Source of the DNA: Allacma fusca
Taxonomy: Eukaryota; Arthropoda; Collembola; Symphypleona; Sminthuridae
Length of the DNA: 64,000 nt
Reading direction: 5' to 3'
Assembly (NCBI GenBank): GCA_947179485.1
Contig: OX359249.1
Span: forward strand, 53,579,402-53,643,401
The translations under genes and the position numbers were made by a program. The number at the start of each line of letters is the position of its first letter. Position 1 is the stretch's first letter. Below are positions 34,961 to 47,099 of this stretch, piece by piece. The notes under the pieces were generated by a model that did no database searches, had not been told where the DNA came from, and saw nothing but the letters and a program-made list of their open reading frames with translations.

Positions 34961-35876
34961 TACAGCTTCATCAAAATATATAGCTAGAGTCCCGTGATTC
35001 AACGTAACGATTGTTGAACGAATGATTTCTTTTCATTTGAATGGTATATGTAATGAAGTACCTTGATTTGAAATTTTTGAATAATAATTGTGTTCTGATA
35101 TTGCAGCAAAATTTGTTGAATACCGTTATATTAACCGTGTAACCGATTTCAGCTTGACTGAAACCCGTTCTCGTTTAATACGTAATGAAAACGTTTTCTT
35201 TCGAGTATAAAAACGCTGCTGCTAGTTGCTTTAAAATAAGCATATTATAGTTTTAAAAAAAATCATCCCAACGAGATACAGTAATTTGAGGCTTCGAGTA
35301 TGATGGCGTCAGCTACCGCCGTCAAAAGTAAAATGAATTTTGAGTTTTTTTTCGCAATTTCAGATTTTTTTTCGAAAAAACTATCTGGCCGATTTCAACC
35401 ACATAGGCAATAACCATTAATATTTACATAAGCCATATTCACAAATAAATTCACTGAAATACGTTCAGTAATTTTAGAGATAACTGTCATTTGACTTGAA
35501 GTCCAAAATTTCAAGAATGTTTTTCTACAAAACTGTCTGGCCGAATTTAACCAAATACGAACTTTTGACACAAGTAATGCCACAAAAATTCAATTGAAGT
35601 CAAAATAGTAGTTTTTGAGTTATCGTGCAAAGGACACTAGGACGTACGGACACACGGACGTACGGACAACGCTATTTTACCAGGGGGCTAAAACGAAATT
35701 ATTTTAACTCTTCCTCCAAGTTTAAATCCAAAGCAACGGTCATTAAAAATGCAATTTAAGGTGGAATCTTTGTATTTAATCAGAACTGCTCATCGATTTA
35801 AATTTAGTAGATAATTTCAGCTTTTAACTTGTGGTAGTTTACAGCAGTTTAATCAAAGTAATCAAGTGATAGCAAA
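34961..35876. other. promoter-like and unassigned sequence (copy 1)
   Basis: Contains a TATAAAA at 35205-35211 on the plus strand, and a CGTACGGACACACGGACG repeat at about 35643-35667. No ORF of note. The same stretch recurs at 39383-40298. Confidence 0.35.
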
Positions 35877-35900
35877 ATGGCTGAAGTTTGGAAAGCGAAG
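35877..35900 (+). CDS. possible first coding exon, MAEVWKAK (copy 1)
   Basis: ATG in good context (GCAAAATGG) opens eight codons, MAEVWKAK, ending exactly at AAG|GTAAGA, a strong donor. A TATA box lies about 670 bp upstream. No downstream exon was identified, so this is only a candidate. The duplicate copy is at 40299-40322. Confidence 0.25.
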
Positions 35901-36249
35901 GTAAGATTCAATAATATTGAATACTTTTTATGTATGGCATTGACCCTAAATGGTACTAACCCAAGTTCAATTTTGCTTAATGTTGAATTTCTTTAAATAA
36001 ATGCATATTCATGATGTTTGGGTAATCATTGTAAGCATTTATTTTATGCGATAGCTTTTCAATTAAAGTTTTTGTACAGGGGTAAAGTGAGATTTTAGGG
36101 TGAATCTAACGCTAACGTTATCAATACCAATCATGACCCTATGTATATCGTTAACATTTGTTAGCTTCTGCGAAATTGACGACCCACGGTTATGATAACG
36201 TTATATGTGTACAGCTCCTTATGGGTACTTTGAATTAAGTTGAACTTAC

Positions 36250-36470
36250 GAAAATTCATCGGGTGGATGAATGTTTTCACCAATCTGGAACGTGCCATTT
36301 TCTAATCGATGCGACCTTGCCCCACAACTCGAGTATTTGCTGCATCTTTACGAAGTTACACACACGATGACCTTATTTCTCTCAAATAAGTACCCTTCAA
36401 TTTCTAAGAGATCATGTTTACGATTTCCTTTAATGAGTTTGAAAGCAACTTGTGTTTTCTGGGAATCCAT
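36250..36470 (-). pseudogene. FLYWCH-type zinc finger fragment (copy 1)
   Basis: From ATG 36470 the minus strand reads MDSQKTQVAFKLIKGN, then LLEIEGYLFERNK, a stop at codon 41, then RCSKYSSCGARSH and NIHPPDEFS up to a C|GTAAGT donor at 36250. The layout L-x-GY-F...W-RC-KY..C-AR...HPPD is the FLYWCH finger, found in animal Mutator-like transposases and host proteins. The invariant Trp position is TAA, and the expected HNH is NIH, so the finger is dead. Confidence 0.6.
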
Positions 36471-36639
36471 TTCAATAAATAGTGCAAGACAAGTGATGTG
36501 CCTATTGAGTTTCGCCCGACTGATTTGCAAACTAAAAACTAGTAGTTTTTCCTGTGTCAATAAAAGTTGTTTAATTGGTGAAACAATTTTAGATGCAGGT
36601 GAGCAGAAGATGCAAAGCACAAGTAACTGATTGTGAATC

Positions 36640-36955
36640 TCGTAACCCGTACATGTGCATGCTGGGCTTGCAAAGCCTTCTTCATTTACTCTATGGATAT
36701 TTAAAATTTTGCGCGATACTGCTGCTGCCGGGAATAATAATTCAAGCGGGATAATAGTGGTGTGATAATTGCAGCGGGAATATTGTGGCGGGAGTATGAC
36801 TATTCCGGCGTTAATATTTACCGCGAAGTTATTGCGTGCGGGATTTCTGTAGGCGGGATTAGGATGGTTGGATTATTTCTGAGCTCCAATTTAAGACCGT
36901 ATGTAAATCAAAACAACTCATTCTGAACAAAACAATAATTATTATAATAGATTCC
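36640..36955. other. GCGGGAATAAT-type word stretch (copy 1)
   Basis: GCGGGATAAT, GCGGGAATATT, GGCGGGA and similar words recur at about 36728-36865. A further, weak word array of the kind seen around hAT elements. No gene. The second copy is at 41062-41377. Confidence 0.35.
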
Positions 36956-36959
36956 ATCC

Positions 36960-38117
36960 TTTACTTACGTGGTTAACTTTATTAAAACAAGCTAAATTAT
37001 ATACAAGCTTTCGACGTCTAACAGACTGTCAGGCACTAACAAGCGAGTGAGAAATAATTTTCACAATTGAGAAAAAATACAATTTTTTAAAAAATTAAAT
37101 TTTCGAGTAATGGTTATTTCCTTAAAAAGATATATAGTTATAAATTATAATTTTTGGAATCAAAGGCTTCCATGCAACGTCTAATAAAACCCCATCATTG
37201 ACGTTCATCAGACTCTTGTCGGATTTTTGGATTATTAAACCTTCCTTAATTTTCCTTAATAAATGATTTGGTTCTTTCATAACTGACTTGGCGCTATCCC
37301 AGTCGATGGAATGCTTTCTGTTGTTATAAATTAGGGTGCCCACAAATCCTGATTTGACCCAGGGTCACTGACCTGATGAGCTTGAATTTAGTCCTGATTC
37401 CACAGTTGGAGACAAAAATAACAATATGTTGCATTTCGGGGCAAAGTGACTTAAATTTGTCGTTACTTACGTAAGTCACTGTGCTCCAATAGTACTATAG
37501 TAACAAATAGTAAACATATACATGAAATTAAAGGTTGCCTTGCAAGTAAAATGCTTTTATTAGTTACATTTTGAAATTACAGATATGTAGGGTGGCGTCA
37601 AACCTCTAGTTAAATATCCTTGTCGGTACGCCCGAGTGTCCTTCCCCACGATATCGCAAGAACTTTTTCAAGGACTAATTTCAATGAAATACGCCTGAAT
37701 TCTTATTTGGTTGACTTTTTTGCTTTACTGCATTTGACAGGGTAGATTTGAGAAAACAATTCTTGAAATTCATGCCACGTGACAGTTACCACCAAAACTA
37801 TTGAATCGATTTCAAAGATTTTTTAAATATTGCTTATTTAGTTGAATTTGCCCCGATAGATTTTTTGAAAAAGAATCTGCGAAAAAATCTCGAAATTCAT
37901 CCTACTTTGACGGCGGCAATTGACGGCCTCAAACTATCATCTAGCGACGATTTTTATTTCGTAATCATCTAAACTGGAATATAGTATAACTTGGAATATC
38001 TTGGAATAATGGAATTATCTGGGCACCCTATTACAAATATGTCGAGCAACTGCTGATTTTTCACGGTTTTTCAATCGAACATGGTCCATGTGTTCTTTCA
38101 GTCGTGTGTGTAAAGGA
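36960..38117 (-). pseudogene. Penelope-like element 3' part (minus, copy 1), split by a hAT element
   Basis: The minus strand carries GIY-YIG C-terminal sequence (LHTRLKEHMDHVRLKNREK, ARHICN, then NNRKHSIDWDSAK after the insertion) and a pseudo-LTR end (about 36963-37060) containing the CAGTCTGTTAGACGTCGAAA motif. The hAT element 37332-38030 interrupts it. The upstream part continues only in copy 2, because the duplication breakpoint lies in the next hAT element. Confidence 0.75.
37332..38030. mobile_element. non-autonomous hAT element, TAGGGTGCCCA ends (copy 1)
   Basis: TAGGGTGCCCA/TGGGCACCCTA terminal repeats, 699 bp, with flanking ttataaat/ttacaaat (8 bp, one mismatch). Inserted in the Penelope-like GIY-YIG region. 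CTTGGAATA and CCTGA words recur near the ends. The second copy is at 41754-42452. Confidence 0.85.
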
Positions 38118-38738
38118 CAGTGCTCGGACTGGGTACGGGTAATACTCGGGTAAATGGGTACGGGTACAGGTATGGGTACTACCCGGGTACAGAAGTTGCG
38201 TACTCGCAAGTACGCGGGTACTACCCGGGTACTCTTGATTTTAGACAATAAAGTTGGTACAGGTACGGGTACGGGTATGGGTACTCACTCAGTGGAAATC
38301 GGGTAGTACCCAATGGGTACGGGTATCACTATGTAAAATTCCTGTACCCGTGGGTGCTGTACCCGAGTATTTTTGGGTACTTCAAGGATTCCTGATGGGA
38401 TGGATTACTATGGCTAACAATAAGACCTACCAACCGTGGAGTTGCTTATTTCGTAGTATACAGATACTTGCGTTAGTGACAGAGCCAAGTGGCTTCGTCT
38501 CATTTATGATTACGTGGTAGTTGCAATCTAACGCTTCTAATAATTCATCCAAGGAATCTAATAAAGAAATAGAGTCAGTGAAGTCATCTGTTTATCGACT
38601 TAAATAGTGAAGCTCATCAACAAAGAATTTCAAGAGGGAGGTTCTTGGGATTCAATTTAATTAGCTTCATTGGGAACGTAACATTACAATTATTTGAAGA
38701 CGTATTACGAGATAAGATCGGAATAAATATAATTACAT
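38118..38738. mobile_element. GGGTAC-family hAT element, left part only (copy 1)
   Basis: Begins CAGTGCTCGGACTGGGTAC, preceded by GTAAAGGA. It is identical to the left 621 bp of the complete element at 42540-44245 (apart from one substitution noticed), then cut at the duplication junction. Confidence 0.85.
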
Positions 38739-38742
38739 CTAC

Positions 38743-39382
38743 AAATCTAGATCTAAGTTTTTTCAAGAGAAGTAAAGGGGATACAGAATTAAACGCATTC
38801 CGTAAATCAATATAAACAGCAGAACTTTAACGTTGGGTATACATAGATAGTTGAATATTGCATGAAATATAGCAGTAATACAGTATCTACCTTTACGAAC
38901 CCTATAAAAGCCGCTTCAATAGAAGACATATTAACAGTACTAAAAGATACGTTATTGATAAGCGGAGGGTTCACCTTTGTCACACAATACATGCATACCA
39001 CTAAATCACTATCTATAGCCCTATAGACTGCAAGGCTTATATCCAGACATTTACGATGATATACACACTGACACTTTATACAAACTAGGAAAAGCACATT
39101 TTTTGCAATTTTCTTTTTACAAGTTAGTGATTAGCAAAACAAAGATGCCATAACAAAATTTTATATACAAGGAAGCACATGTAAGCTAGCACAGATTCAC
39201 AACTACAGCACGAATCCAGCCAGGGCAGACATACGATAACTTTTCCGAGGGAAACACAACCCAGCAGCGGTACAGATGGAATGTACTGCCTATTAGTACA
39301 TTCGTGATTAATGTTCACGGAAACCTGCTACAGAGCAGCTCACTTAACAACTGTCCAGCACAGCAGTCTGGACAGAAAAAGG
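38743..39382 (-). pseudogene. LINE 5' region with PHD-like finger (copy 2)
   Basis: Duplicate of 34321-34960, including the PHD-like finger. One substitution changes Ala to Val within the frame. Confidence 0.7.
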
Positions 39383-40671
39383 TACAGCTTCATCAAAATA
39401 TATAGCTAGAGTCCCGTGATTCAACGTAACGATTGTTGAACGAATGATTTCTTTTCATTTGAATGGTATATGTAATGAAGTACCTTGATTTGAAATTTTT
39501 GAATAATAATTGTGTTCTGATATTGCAGCAAAATTTGTTGAATACCGTTATATTAACCGTGTAACCGATTTCAGCTTGACTGAAACCCGTTCTCGTTTAA
39601 TACGTAATGAAAACGTTTTCTTTCGAGTATAAAAACGCTGCTGCTAGTTGCTTTAAAATAAGCATATTATAGTTTTAAAAAAAATCATCCCAACGAGATA
39701 CAGTAATTTGAGGCTTCGAGTATGATGGCGTCAGCTACCGCCGTCAAAAGTAAAATGAATTTTGAGTTTTTTTTCGCAATTTCAGATTTTTTTTCGAAAA
39801 AACTATCTGGCCGATTTCAACCACATAGGCAATAACCATTAATATTTACATAAGCCATATTCACAAATAAATTCACTGAAATACGTTCAGTAATTTTAGA
39901 GATAACTGTCATTTGACTTGAAGTCCAAAATTTCAAGAATGTTTTTCTACAAAACTGTCTGGCCGAATTTAACCAAATACGAACTTTTGACACAAGTAAT
40001 GCCACAAAAATTCAATTGAAGTCAAAATAGTAGTTTTTGAGTTATCGTGCAAAGGACACTAGGACGTACGGACACACGGACGTACGGACAACGCTATTTT
40101 ACCAGGGGGCTAAAACGAAATTATTTTAACTCTTCCTCCAAGTTTAAATCCAAAGCAACGGTCATTAAAAATGCAATTTAAGGTGGAATCTTTGTATTTA
40201 ATCAGAACTGCTCATCGATTTAAATTTAGTAGATAATTTCAGCTTTTAACTTGTGGTAGTTTACAGCAGTTTAATCAAAGTAATCAAGTGATAGCAAAAT
40301 GGCTGAAGTTTGGAAAGCGAAGGTAAGATTCAATAATATTGAATACTTTTTATGTATGGCATTGACCCTAAATGGTACTAACCCAAGTTCAATTTTGCTT
40401 AATGTTGAATTTCTTTAAATAAATGCATATTCATGATGTTTGGGTAATCATTGTAAGCATTTATTTTATGCGATAGCTTTTCAATTAAAGTTTTTGTACA
40501 GGGGTAAAGTGAGATTTTAGGGTGAATCTAACGCTAACGTTATCAATACCAATCATGACCCTATGTATATCGTTAACATTTGTTAGCTTCTGCGAAATTG
40601 ACGACCCACGGTTATGATAACGTTATATGTGTACAGCTCCTTATGGGTACTTTGAATTAAGTTGAACTTAC

Positions 40672-40892
40672 GAAAATTCATCGGGTGGATGAATGTTTTC
40701 ACCAATCTGGAACGTGCCATTTTCTAATCGATGCGACCTTGCCCCACAACTCGAGTATTTGCTGCATCTTTACGAAGTTACACACACGATGACCTTATTT
40801 CTCTCAAATAAGTACCCTTCAATTTCTAAGAGATCATGTTTACGATTTCCTTTAATGAGTTTGAAAGCAACTTGTGTTTTCTGGGAATCCAT
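40672..40892 (-). pseudogene. FLYWCH-type zinc finger fragment (copy 2)
   Basis: Identical to 36250-36470 as far as I can see, including the stop at the invariant Trp position, so the lesion predates the duplication. Confidence 0.6.
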
Positions 40893-41753
40893 TTCAATAA
40901 ATAGTGCAAGACAAGTGATGTGCCTATTGAGTTTCGCCCGACTGATTTGCAAACTAAAAACTAGTAGTTTTTCCTGTGTCAATAAAAGTTGTTTAATTGG
41001 TGAAACAATTTTAGATGCAGGTGAGCAGAAGATGCAAAGCACAAGTAACTGATTGTGAATCTCGTAACCCGTACATGTGCATGCTGGGCTTGCAAAGCCT
41101 TCTTCATTTACTCTATGGATATTTAAAATTTTGCGCGATACTGCTGCTGCCGGGAATAATAATTCAAGCGGGATAATAGTGGTGTGATAATTGCAGCGGG
41201 AATATTGTGGCGGGAGTATGACTATTCCGGCGTTAATATTTACCGCGAAGTTATTGCGTGCGGGATTTCTGTAGGCGGGATTAGGATGGTTGGATTATTT
41301 CTGAGCTCCAATTTAAGACCGTATGTAAATCAAAACAACTCATTCTGAACAAAACAATAATTATTATAATAGATTCCATCCTTTACTTACGTGGTTAACT
41401 TTATTAAAACAAGCTAAATTATATACAAGCTTTCGACGTCTAACAGACTGTCAGGCACTAACAAGCGAGTGAGAAATAATTTTCACAATTGAGAAAAAAT
41501 ACAATTTTTTAAAAAATTAAATTTTCGAGTAATGGTTATTTCCTTAAAAATATATATAGTTATAAATTATAATTTTTGGAATCAAAGGCTTCCATGCAAC
41601 GTCTAATAAAACCCCATCATTGACGTTCATCAGACTCTTGTCGGATTTTTGGATTATTAAACCTTCCTTAATTTTCCTTAATAAATGATTTGGTTCTTTC
41701 ATAACTGACTTGGCGCTATCCCAGTCGATGGAATGCTTTCTGTTGTTATAAAT

Positions 41754-42452
41754 TAGGGTGCCCACAAATCCTGATTTGACCCAGGGTCACTGACCTGATG
41801 AGCTTGAATTTAGTCCTGATTCCACAGTTGGAGACAAAAATAACAATATGTTGCATTTCGGGGCAAAGTGACTTAAATTTGTCGTTACTTACGTAAGTCA
41901 CTGTGCTCCAATAGTACTATAGTAACAAATAGTAAACATATACATGAAATTAAAGGTTGCCTTGCAAGTAAAATGCTTTTATTAGTTACATTTTGAAATT
42001 ACAGATATGTAGGGTGGCGTCAAACCTCTAGTTAAATATCCTTGTCGGTACGCCCGAGTGTCCTTCCCCACGATATCGCAAGAACTTTTTCAAGGACTAA
42101 TTTCAATGAAATACGCCTGAATTCTTATTTGGTTGACTTTTTTGCTTTACTGCATTTGACAGGGTAGATTTGAGAAAACAATTCTTGAAATTCATGCCAC
42201 GTGACAGTTACCACCAAAACTATTGAATCGATTTCAAAGATTTTTTAAATATTGCTTATTTAGTTGAATTTGCCCCGATAGATTTTTTGAAAAAGAATCT
42301 GCGAAAAAATCTCGAAATTCATCCTACTTTGACGGCGGCAATTGACGGCCTCAAACTATCATCTAGCGACGATTTTTATTTCGTAATCATCTAAACTGGA
42401 ATATAGTATAACTTGGAATATCTTGGAATAATGGAATTATCTGGGCACCCTA
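41754..42452. mobile_element. non-autonomous hAT element, TAGGGTGCCCA ends (copy 2)
   Basis: Duplicate of 37332-38030 with the same ends and flanks. Confidence 0.85.
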
Positions 42453-42539
42453 TTACAAATATGTCGAGCAACTGCTGATTTTTCACGGTTTTTCAATCGA
42501 ACATGGTCCATGTGTTCTTTCAGTCGTGTGTGTAAAGGA

Positions 42540-44245
42540 CAGTGCTCGGACTGGGTACGGGTAATACTCGGGTAAATGGGTACGGGTACAGGTATGGGTA
42601 CTACCCGGGTACAGAAGTTGCGTACTCGCAAGTACGCGGGTACTACCCGGGTACTCTTGATTTTAGACAATAAAGTTGGTACAGGTACGGGTACGGGTAT
42701 GGGTACTCACTCAGTGGAAATCGGGTAGTACCCAATGGGTACGGGTATCACTATGTAAAATTCCTGTACCCGTGGGTGCTGTACCCGAGTATTTTTGGGT
42801 ACTTCAAGGATTCCTGATGGGATGGATTACTATGGCTAACAATAAGACCTACCAACCGTGGAGTTGCTTATTTCGTAGTATACAGATACTTGCGTTAGTG
42901 ACAGAGCCAAGTGGCTTCGTCTCATTTATGATTACGTGGTAGTTGCAATCTAACGCTTCTAATAATTCATCCAAGGAATCTAATAAAGAAATAGAGTTAG
43001 TGAAGTCATCTGTTTATCGACTTAAATAGTGAAGCTCATCAACAAAGAATTTCAAGAGGGAGGTTCTTGGGATTCAATTTAATTAGCTTCATTGGGAACG
43101 TAACATTACAATTATTTGAAGACGTATTACGAGATAAGATCGGAATAAATATAATTACATTTATTAGCAGATCCATTTCTTAACGTTACAAGTACCCAGG
43201 GTCACCCATTTGAAAACGCCAAGGCATTTTATGCAGGCAATTTGATCATTTTCAATTCTGGGTATTTATGACATTTTGAGTATTTATTGAGGTGAATATT
43301 TATAACATTTTAGAATTAAAAATAGCATTCCTTGCACGCAATATTTGTATTTAAGTCCCTTCGATTAATCTTGATAATTTTGATGTTAAAAGAACTTGAC
43401 AGACATCTGAACTTGGCGTTCAAAACTTCCATGGGGTTGCATTTTAGTCCTATTTTGCCTGCATCTTTCGAAAATCGTCTCGGGCTTCATAAATGTGAGA
43501 GACAGTTAATGTTTGTTTTATTAAGCTGTAATATAAAAGGAATATTCAATATTGCCTCCCACATTTATTTCCTGAAACCGCAATATTTGACTTGGAAAAA
43601 TTATGATCAACTCAATTTTTCCGTAACATTTTCTATACACAGAGTTCGATTAGCCGGAAAAAATTGTTTCTTGTTCTCCAAGTTGAAAAGCAAGTTATGG
43701 AGAGTTAATTATTGAAGATTCCGTCCCAATTCCAATTAGCGAGAACACATTTCATTTCATTCAGCAAGTTATTATTTTGGGGTAGTAGGATTTGAATTTC
43801 GTCAGTGTTTATTAAAAAAATCCCAAAATGCCTTAAATATTTTTTTTTTAAATTCAAATAGGATGTCTTTAACGCCTAGGGAAAATTCCCAAAATCCCGG
43901 ACACTTTTAATGGAGATAAAAAAATTGACAAATTAAAATTTTTCAGCTGGGCAGGCTAATGCCGTCGGGGATTTTAAATCGCCGTAACATCCAGTACCCG
44001 AGTAATACCCGGGTACACACAATAGATACTCGGGTACGGGTACAGGTTTTGGGTACATGACGGGTACGGGTAAATTGTGGGTACAGGTACTACATTGTAT
44101 TTTCAGGTACGGGTACGGGTACTGAAATAATTTACCCGGGTACTCGGGTATGGGTACGGGTATAGGTACAGCATTTTGTAGTACCCGATATTCGGGTACG
44201 GGTATGGGTACGGGTACACGGTTTCTGTACCCAGTCCGAGCACTG
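42540..44245. mobile_element. complete GGGTAC-family hAT element, 1,706 bp
   Basis: CAGTGCTCGGACTGGGTAC at the left and the mirror CAGTCCGAGCACTG at the right, with an exact 8-bp duplication GTAAAGGA (42532-42539 and 44246-44253). About 250 bp inside each end is packed with GGGTAC/GTACCC words on both strands (42540-42807 and 43990-44245). The interior encodes no transposase; an AAAATGCC-like word patch lies at about 43210-43330. Confidence 0.93.
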
Positions 44246-44253
44246 GTAAAGGA

Positions 44254-44712
44254 CGATAAGTCTCACCGTAATATATTTTGTCACATGAATTGCATGGAAT
44301 CCTATATATGTATGACATAATATTATATATATAATATATTATATATAATAATTATTATCTTTTTAGATTACACCAACCACATAATGAGATGGCAATACAC
44401 AATACTTTTATCAAAAGTAATTACTAATTAGTACATAGGCAAGATACATAATCTAGGCACGAGTAGGAATTTTTTAAATCTCTCTGGAAGACAATTTAAT
44501 TTATTTCCCCTACTAAATCATTACTTCTTGCATGTAAGACAAATCCCTCCTGGCAGCAAAAATACTAATAAACTTAACAATCCCTGTTGAAAAAGAACAA
44601 CTCATGAAAGAAGTCAACAATGATTTAAAAATCATTACTGAAAAACAAACTTGAAATTATCTGCATGTTATTATTTTCCTTGGGAAGAATTTTCTTGTCA
44701 TCATTAAAGCTT
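44254..44712. other. AT tract and weak AATCCCTG array
   Basis: A TATA/ATAT simple repeat at about 44320-44352, then scattered AATCCCTG-type words like those at 11330-11690. No gene. Confidence 0.5.
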
Positions 44713-44720
44713 CGTCCGTA

Positions 44721-45551
44721 ATAAAGGCGTGGCCCGCAGGAGATTTCCCAACCCAACCCGAGTCTTACCCACAAATACGTAACCCGAACCCGCCCGACCC
44801 GAAAGTCAACCTCTGAAACGTCGACCCGCCCCGACCCGACAGTATTTTTTTAGGCCCGCGCCAGACCGCAGCCCGCTGAGTTTCAGGTGACACAGCCCGA
44901 CCCAGCTTGCGGGCCCCCGCGGGGCCCGCAATTGTTTAAGAACTTAGTAAAACGCTGTCAGATTCGCTTCCCATCACAATGTTTAAACAAAAGTAGAAAC
45001 CGAAGAATAAATATTATTTAAGTTTTAAAAAATTTTCAATATCTGTAGCTGGTTCGATTTTTAATTTGTGTTTGAAAATCCCTTCGCAGGAAACGTTAAC
45101 TAATGGTAAGAATACTGCTCTAACAAATTTTACATGCTTTTGATTTCAGAGCAGCAACTTCAAAACGTTACAAGTCACAGTCACACAATGATAAGCGAAG
45201 AACACGATGAATAGTAACAACCAACACTTACAAAGGCAGAAACGTGAGCAATCACAAACGGACGCAAACCATATAATTCTGAAAAAATCCTAAACGTCGG
45301 TGATTGAAATTTAAACGTTTTGCGGGCTGCTTGCGGGCCCAAGGTATATTTAAATCCTGCCCGAACCCGCCCGCAGCCCGCACTATGTGCATAAATTTCA
45401 ACCCGACCTGCCCCGTTGAAATACAATAAAAACCCAACCCGATCCGCAACTTGCAACACGACAAAGCATTAAACCCGAACCCGCCCATAACCCGCACGGG
45501 CGGGTCGGGCCGAGGCCCGACCCGAATTTTTACCCGCGGGCCACGCCTTTA
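44721..45551. mobile_element. non-autonomous hAT element, CCCGACCCG word family
   Basis: Ends TAAAGGCGTGGCCCGC/GCGGGCCACGCCTTTA, with the exact 8-bp duplication CGTCCGTA (44713-44720 and 45552-45559). About 200 bp at each end is GC-rich with AACCCG, CCCGACCCG and GCCCGC words in both orientations, in an otherwise AT-rich interior. No transposase. Confidence 0.92.
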
Positions 45552-45559
45552 CGTCCGTA

Positions 45560-46030
45560 CCAGGCATGTGTAACATCGTGTAGGTTTCCCATAAGCGACG
45601 TCCCGTGATGAGGACAAAAGTGTCCCCTCGGGCTATTTCTGAAATACTGTGTTTAAGGCCAAATTGACGACGCAAATGTGTTCAAAACCATACCAGGACC
45701 TTAAATAAATTTTTTGGGGCCATTCGGGTAACGGGATGCCCGGGTTAGGTTAGCATGGTTAGATCACGAATACTGCCGTTTGTGTTGACCAATTTGGACC
45801 GGACAAAATGGAAATCCAGTTATGGCTTCTAGCCAGTTGCTCTACTGCGAACACAAACACCCGGCGGGTATGGAAACCGGGTAATACAATACCTTTTACA
45901 TGTGCCAGGTGTTATAAAACCCGGGTGTAATTCCCGAATGTCATTGGCACGAAAATAGTCTAACCCCCAACAACCATTTAAACATATTTCGCGAATTTCT
46001 GAATATTTATGAATACCGGGTAGAATTTAC
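45560..46030. repeat. ACCCGG/CCCGGGT word stretch
   Basis: GCCCGGGTTAGG, AACCGGGTAA, AACCCGGGTG and ATACCGGGTAG recur between about 45725 and 46025. Likely another degraded word-array element. Termini not defined. Confidence 0.4.
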
Positions 46031-47095
46031 ATTAATTTAGTAAAAATTCGAGCGAAAGTCAATAGTATCAAATTCCTTTTTAAAAAAGTAAGCATCGTTC
46101 AAAACGAAATGCATTGAGAGTTTCGAAATTTGGGACAAAATTAACAGAGTATTCAGAATGCACCCAGCAGTTTGGTGCAGCATCAGCAAAATTTTACTAG
46201 ATACACATTTTTCTATACATTTTCGTATGAACAAAAGTAAGTTTTGCAAAAGAATCCAAATCTTGTTGATATTTGTAGCTGATTGCTAACCACAATAACC
46301 TCGACATTTTTTTTTATTACGATAGTTAGGTTAGGTGAACATTTTTGAAGCCCACTCGTCGATTTAAGGGCTGAGGATTACATTTAGGTTAAGTTTTTTA
46401 TGACCTATAAAAAATGTAGCAATTACATACATAATAAAGAGACTGTCTGAAGTCATTTTCACTTTTGCTCTTCAAGAAATTAAGAGAATGTGTAGGATTA
46501 GTAATTATTTCAGAATATGGAATGTATTAGAACACATGAAATATAATATTTATTTTATAATAATTTAAATGACTTTAATGATTAATGAAACCAGTATTCA
46601 AGATGAGATTGAACCAATCTAAACAACCACAAAAATGCATTCTTAGGAATCAAGTATACGAAGCTGAAACACTTAATCGGCACTCGGGCAGTACATATAC
46701 CCGCACCGAGTACTGCTGTAAATTATGGATAATGTCATATGCTAATCAAGGGCCAATTTTTTGGTTCTACATATAATATGGAATAGTACACACATGCGAC
46801 ATTAATAAGAATTTCATTCTAATCTGCTCATGTCCTGAGCAGTCACATACTAGATAATAGACCTGGTTTCGACTACATATCTTGCATAGTTTCACCACCG
46901 AATATCTTGTTCATCAAATTTTAATTTTATCAAAATTGATTTTTTTAACATTTGATTCAACATTACTTTGCATTTCAGAAAGTGTGTTTCAGCAACATTG
47001 TGATTAAATCAATTGTGTGCAGTGACAAGTAGCACTTTTGGTCCCGATAACAATCGTGCCGTTGTCACTAAATTGATTTTGGCATCTTTCAGTAC
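46031..47095. other. no gene recognised
   Basis: AT-rich sequence with chance ORFs only. A GGCACTCGGGCAGTAC inverted motif is at about 46679-46712. Confidence 0.4.
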
Positions 47096-47099
47096 AAGA

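Larger units (their letters stand above)
34321..38738. repeat. tandem duplication, copy 1 (unit 4,422 bp)
   Basis: Matches 38743-43160 at a constant offset of 4,422 bp. The only differences I noticed are G34527/A38949, G37129/T41551 and C38576/T42998. Breakpoints fall inside LINE RT sequence (left) and inside a GGGTAC hAT element (right), with 4 bp (ctac, 38739-38742) at the junction. Confidence 0.95.
38743..43160. repeat. tandem duplication, copy 2
   Basis: Second copy of the 4,422-bp unit. It repeats the LINE finger (39097-38922), the MAEVWKAK exon candidate (40299-40322), the FLYWCH fragment (40892-40672), the Penelope-like 3' part and both hAT elements. Confidence 0.95.
41382..44318 (-). 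pseudogene. Penelope-like element 3' part (minus, copy 2), split by two hAT elements
   Basis: Minus-strand GIY-YIG nuclease. YRIPCNSCDKIYYGETYRPL lies at 44318-44254, then the GGGTAC hAT element, then LHTRLKEHMDHVRLKNREK, then the TAGGGTGCCCA hAT element, then NNRKHSIDWDSAK and the pseudo-LTR. Removing both insertions leaves a nearly continuous nuclease. The 5' portion (RT) is absent beyond about 44320, where an AT dinucleotide tract starts. Confidence 0.8.

Noticed and set aside
36271-36630. 119-codon plus-strand ORF (and its copy at 40693)
   Set aside because: It is the antisense shadow of the FLYWCH fragment, which has the recognisable motifs.
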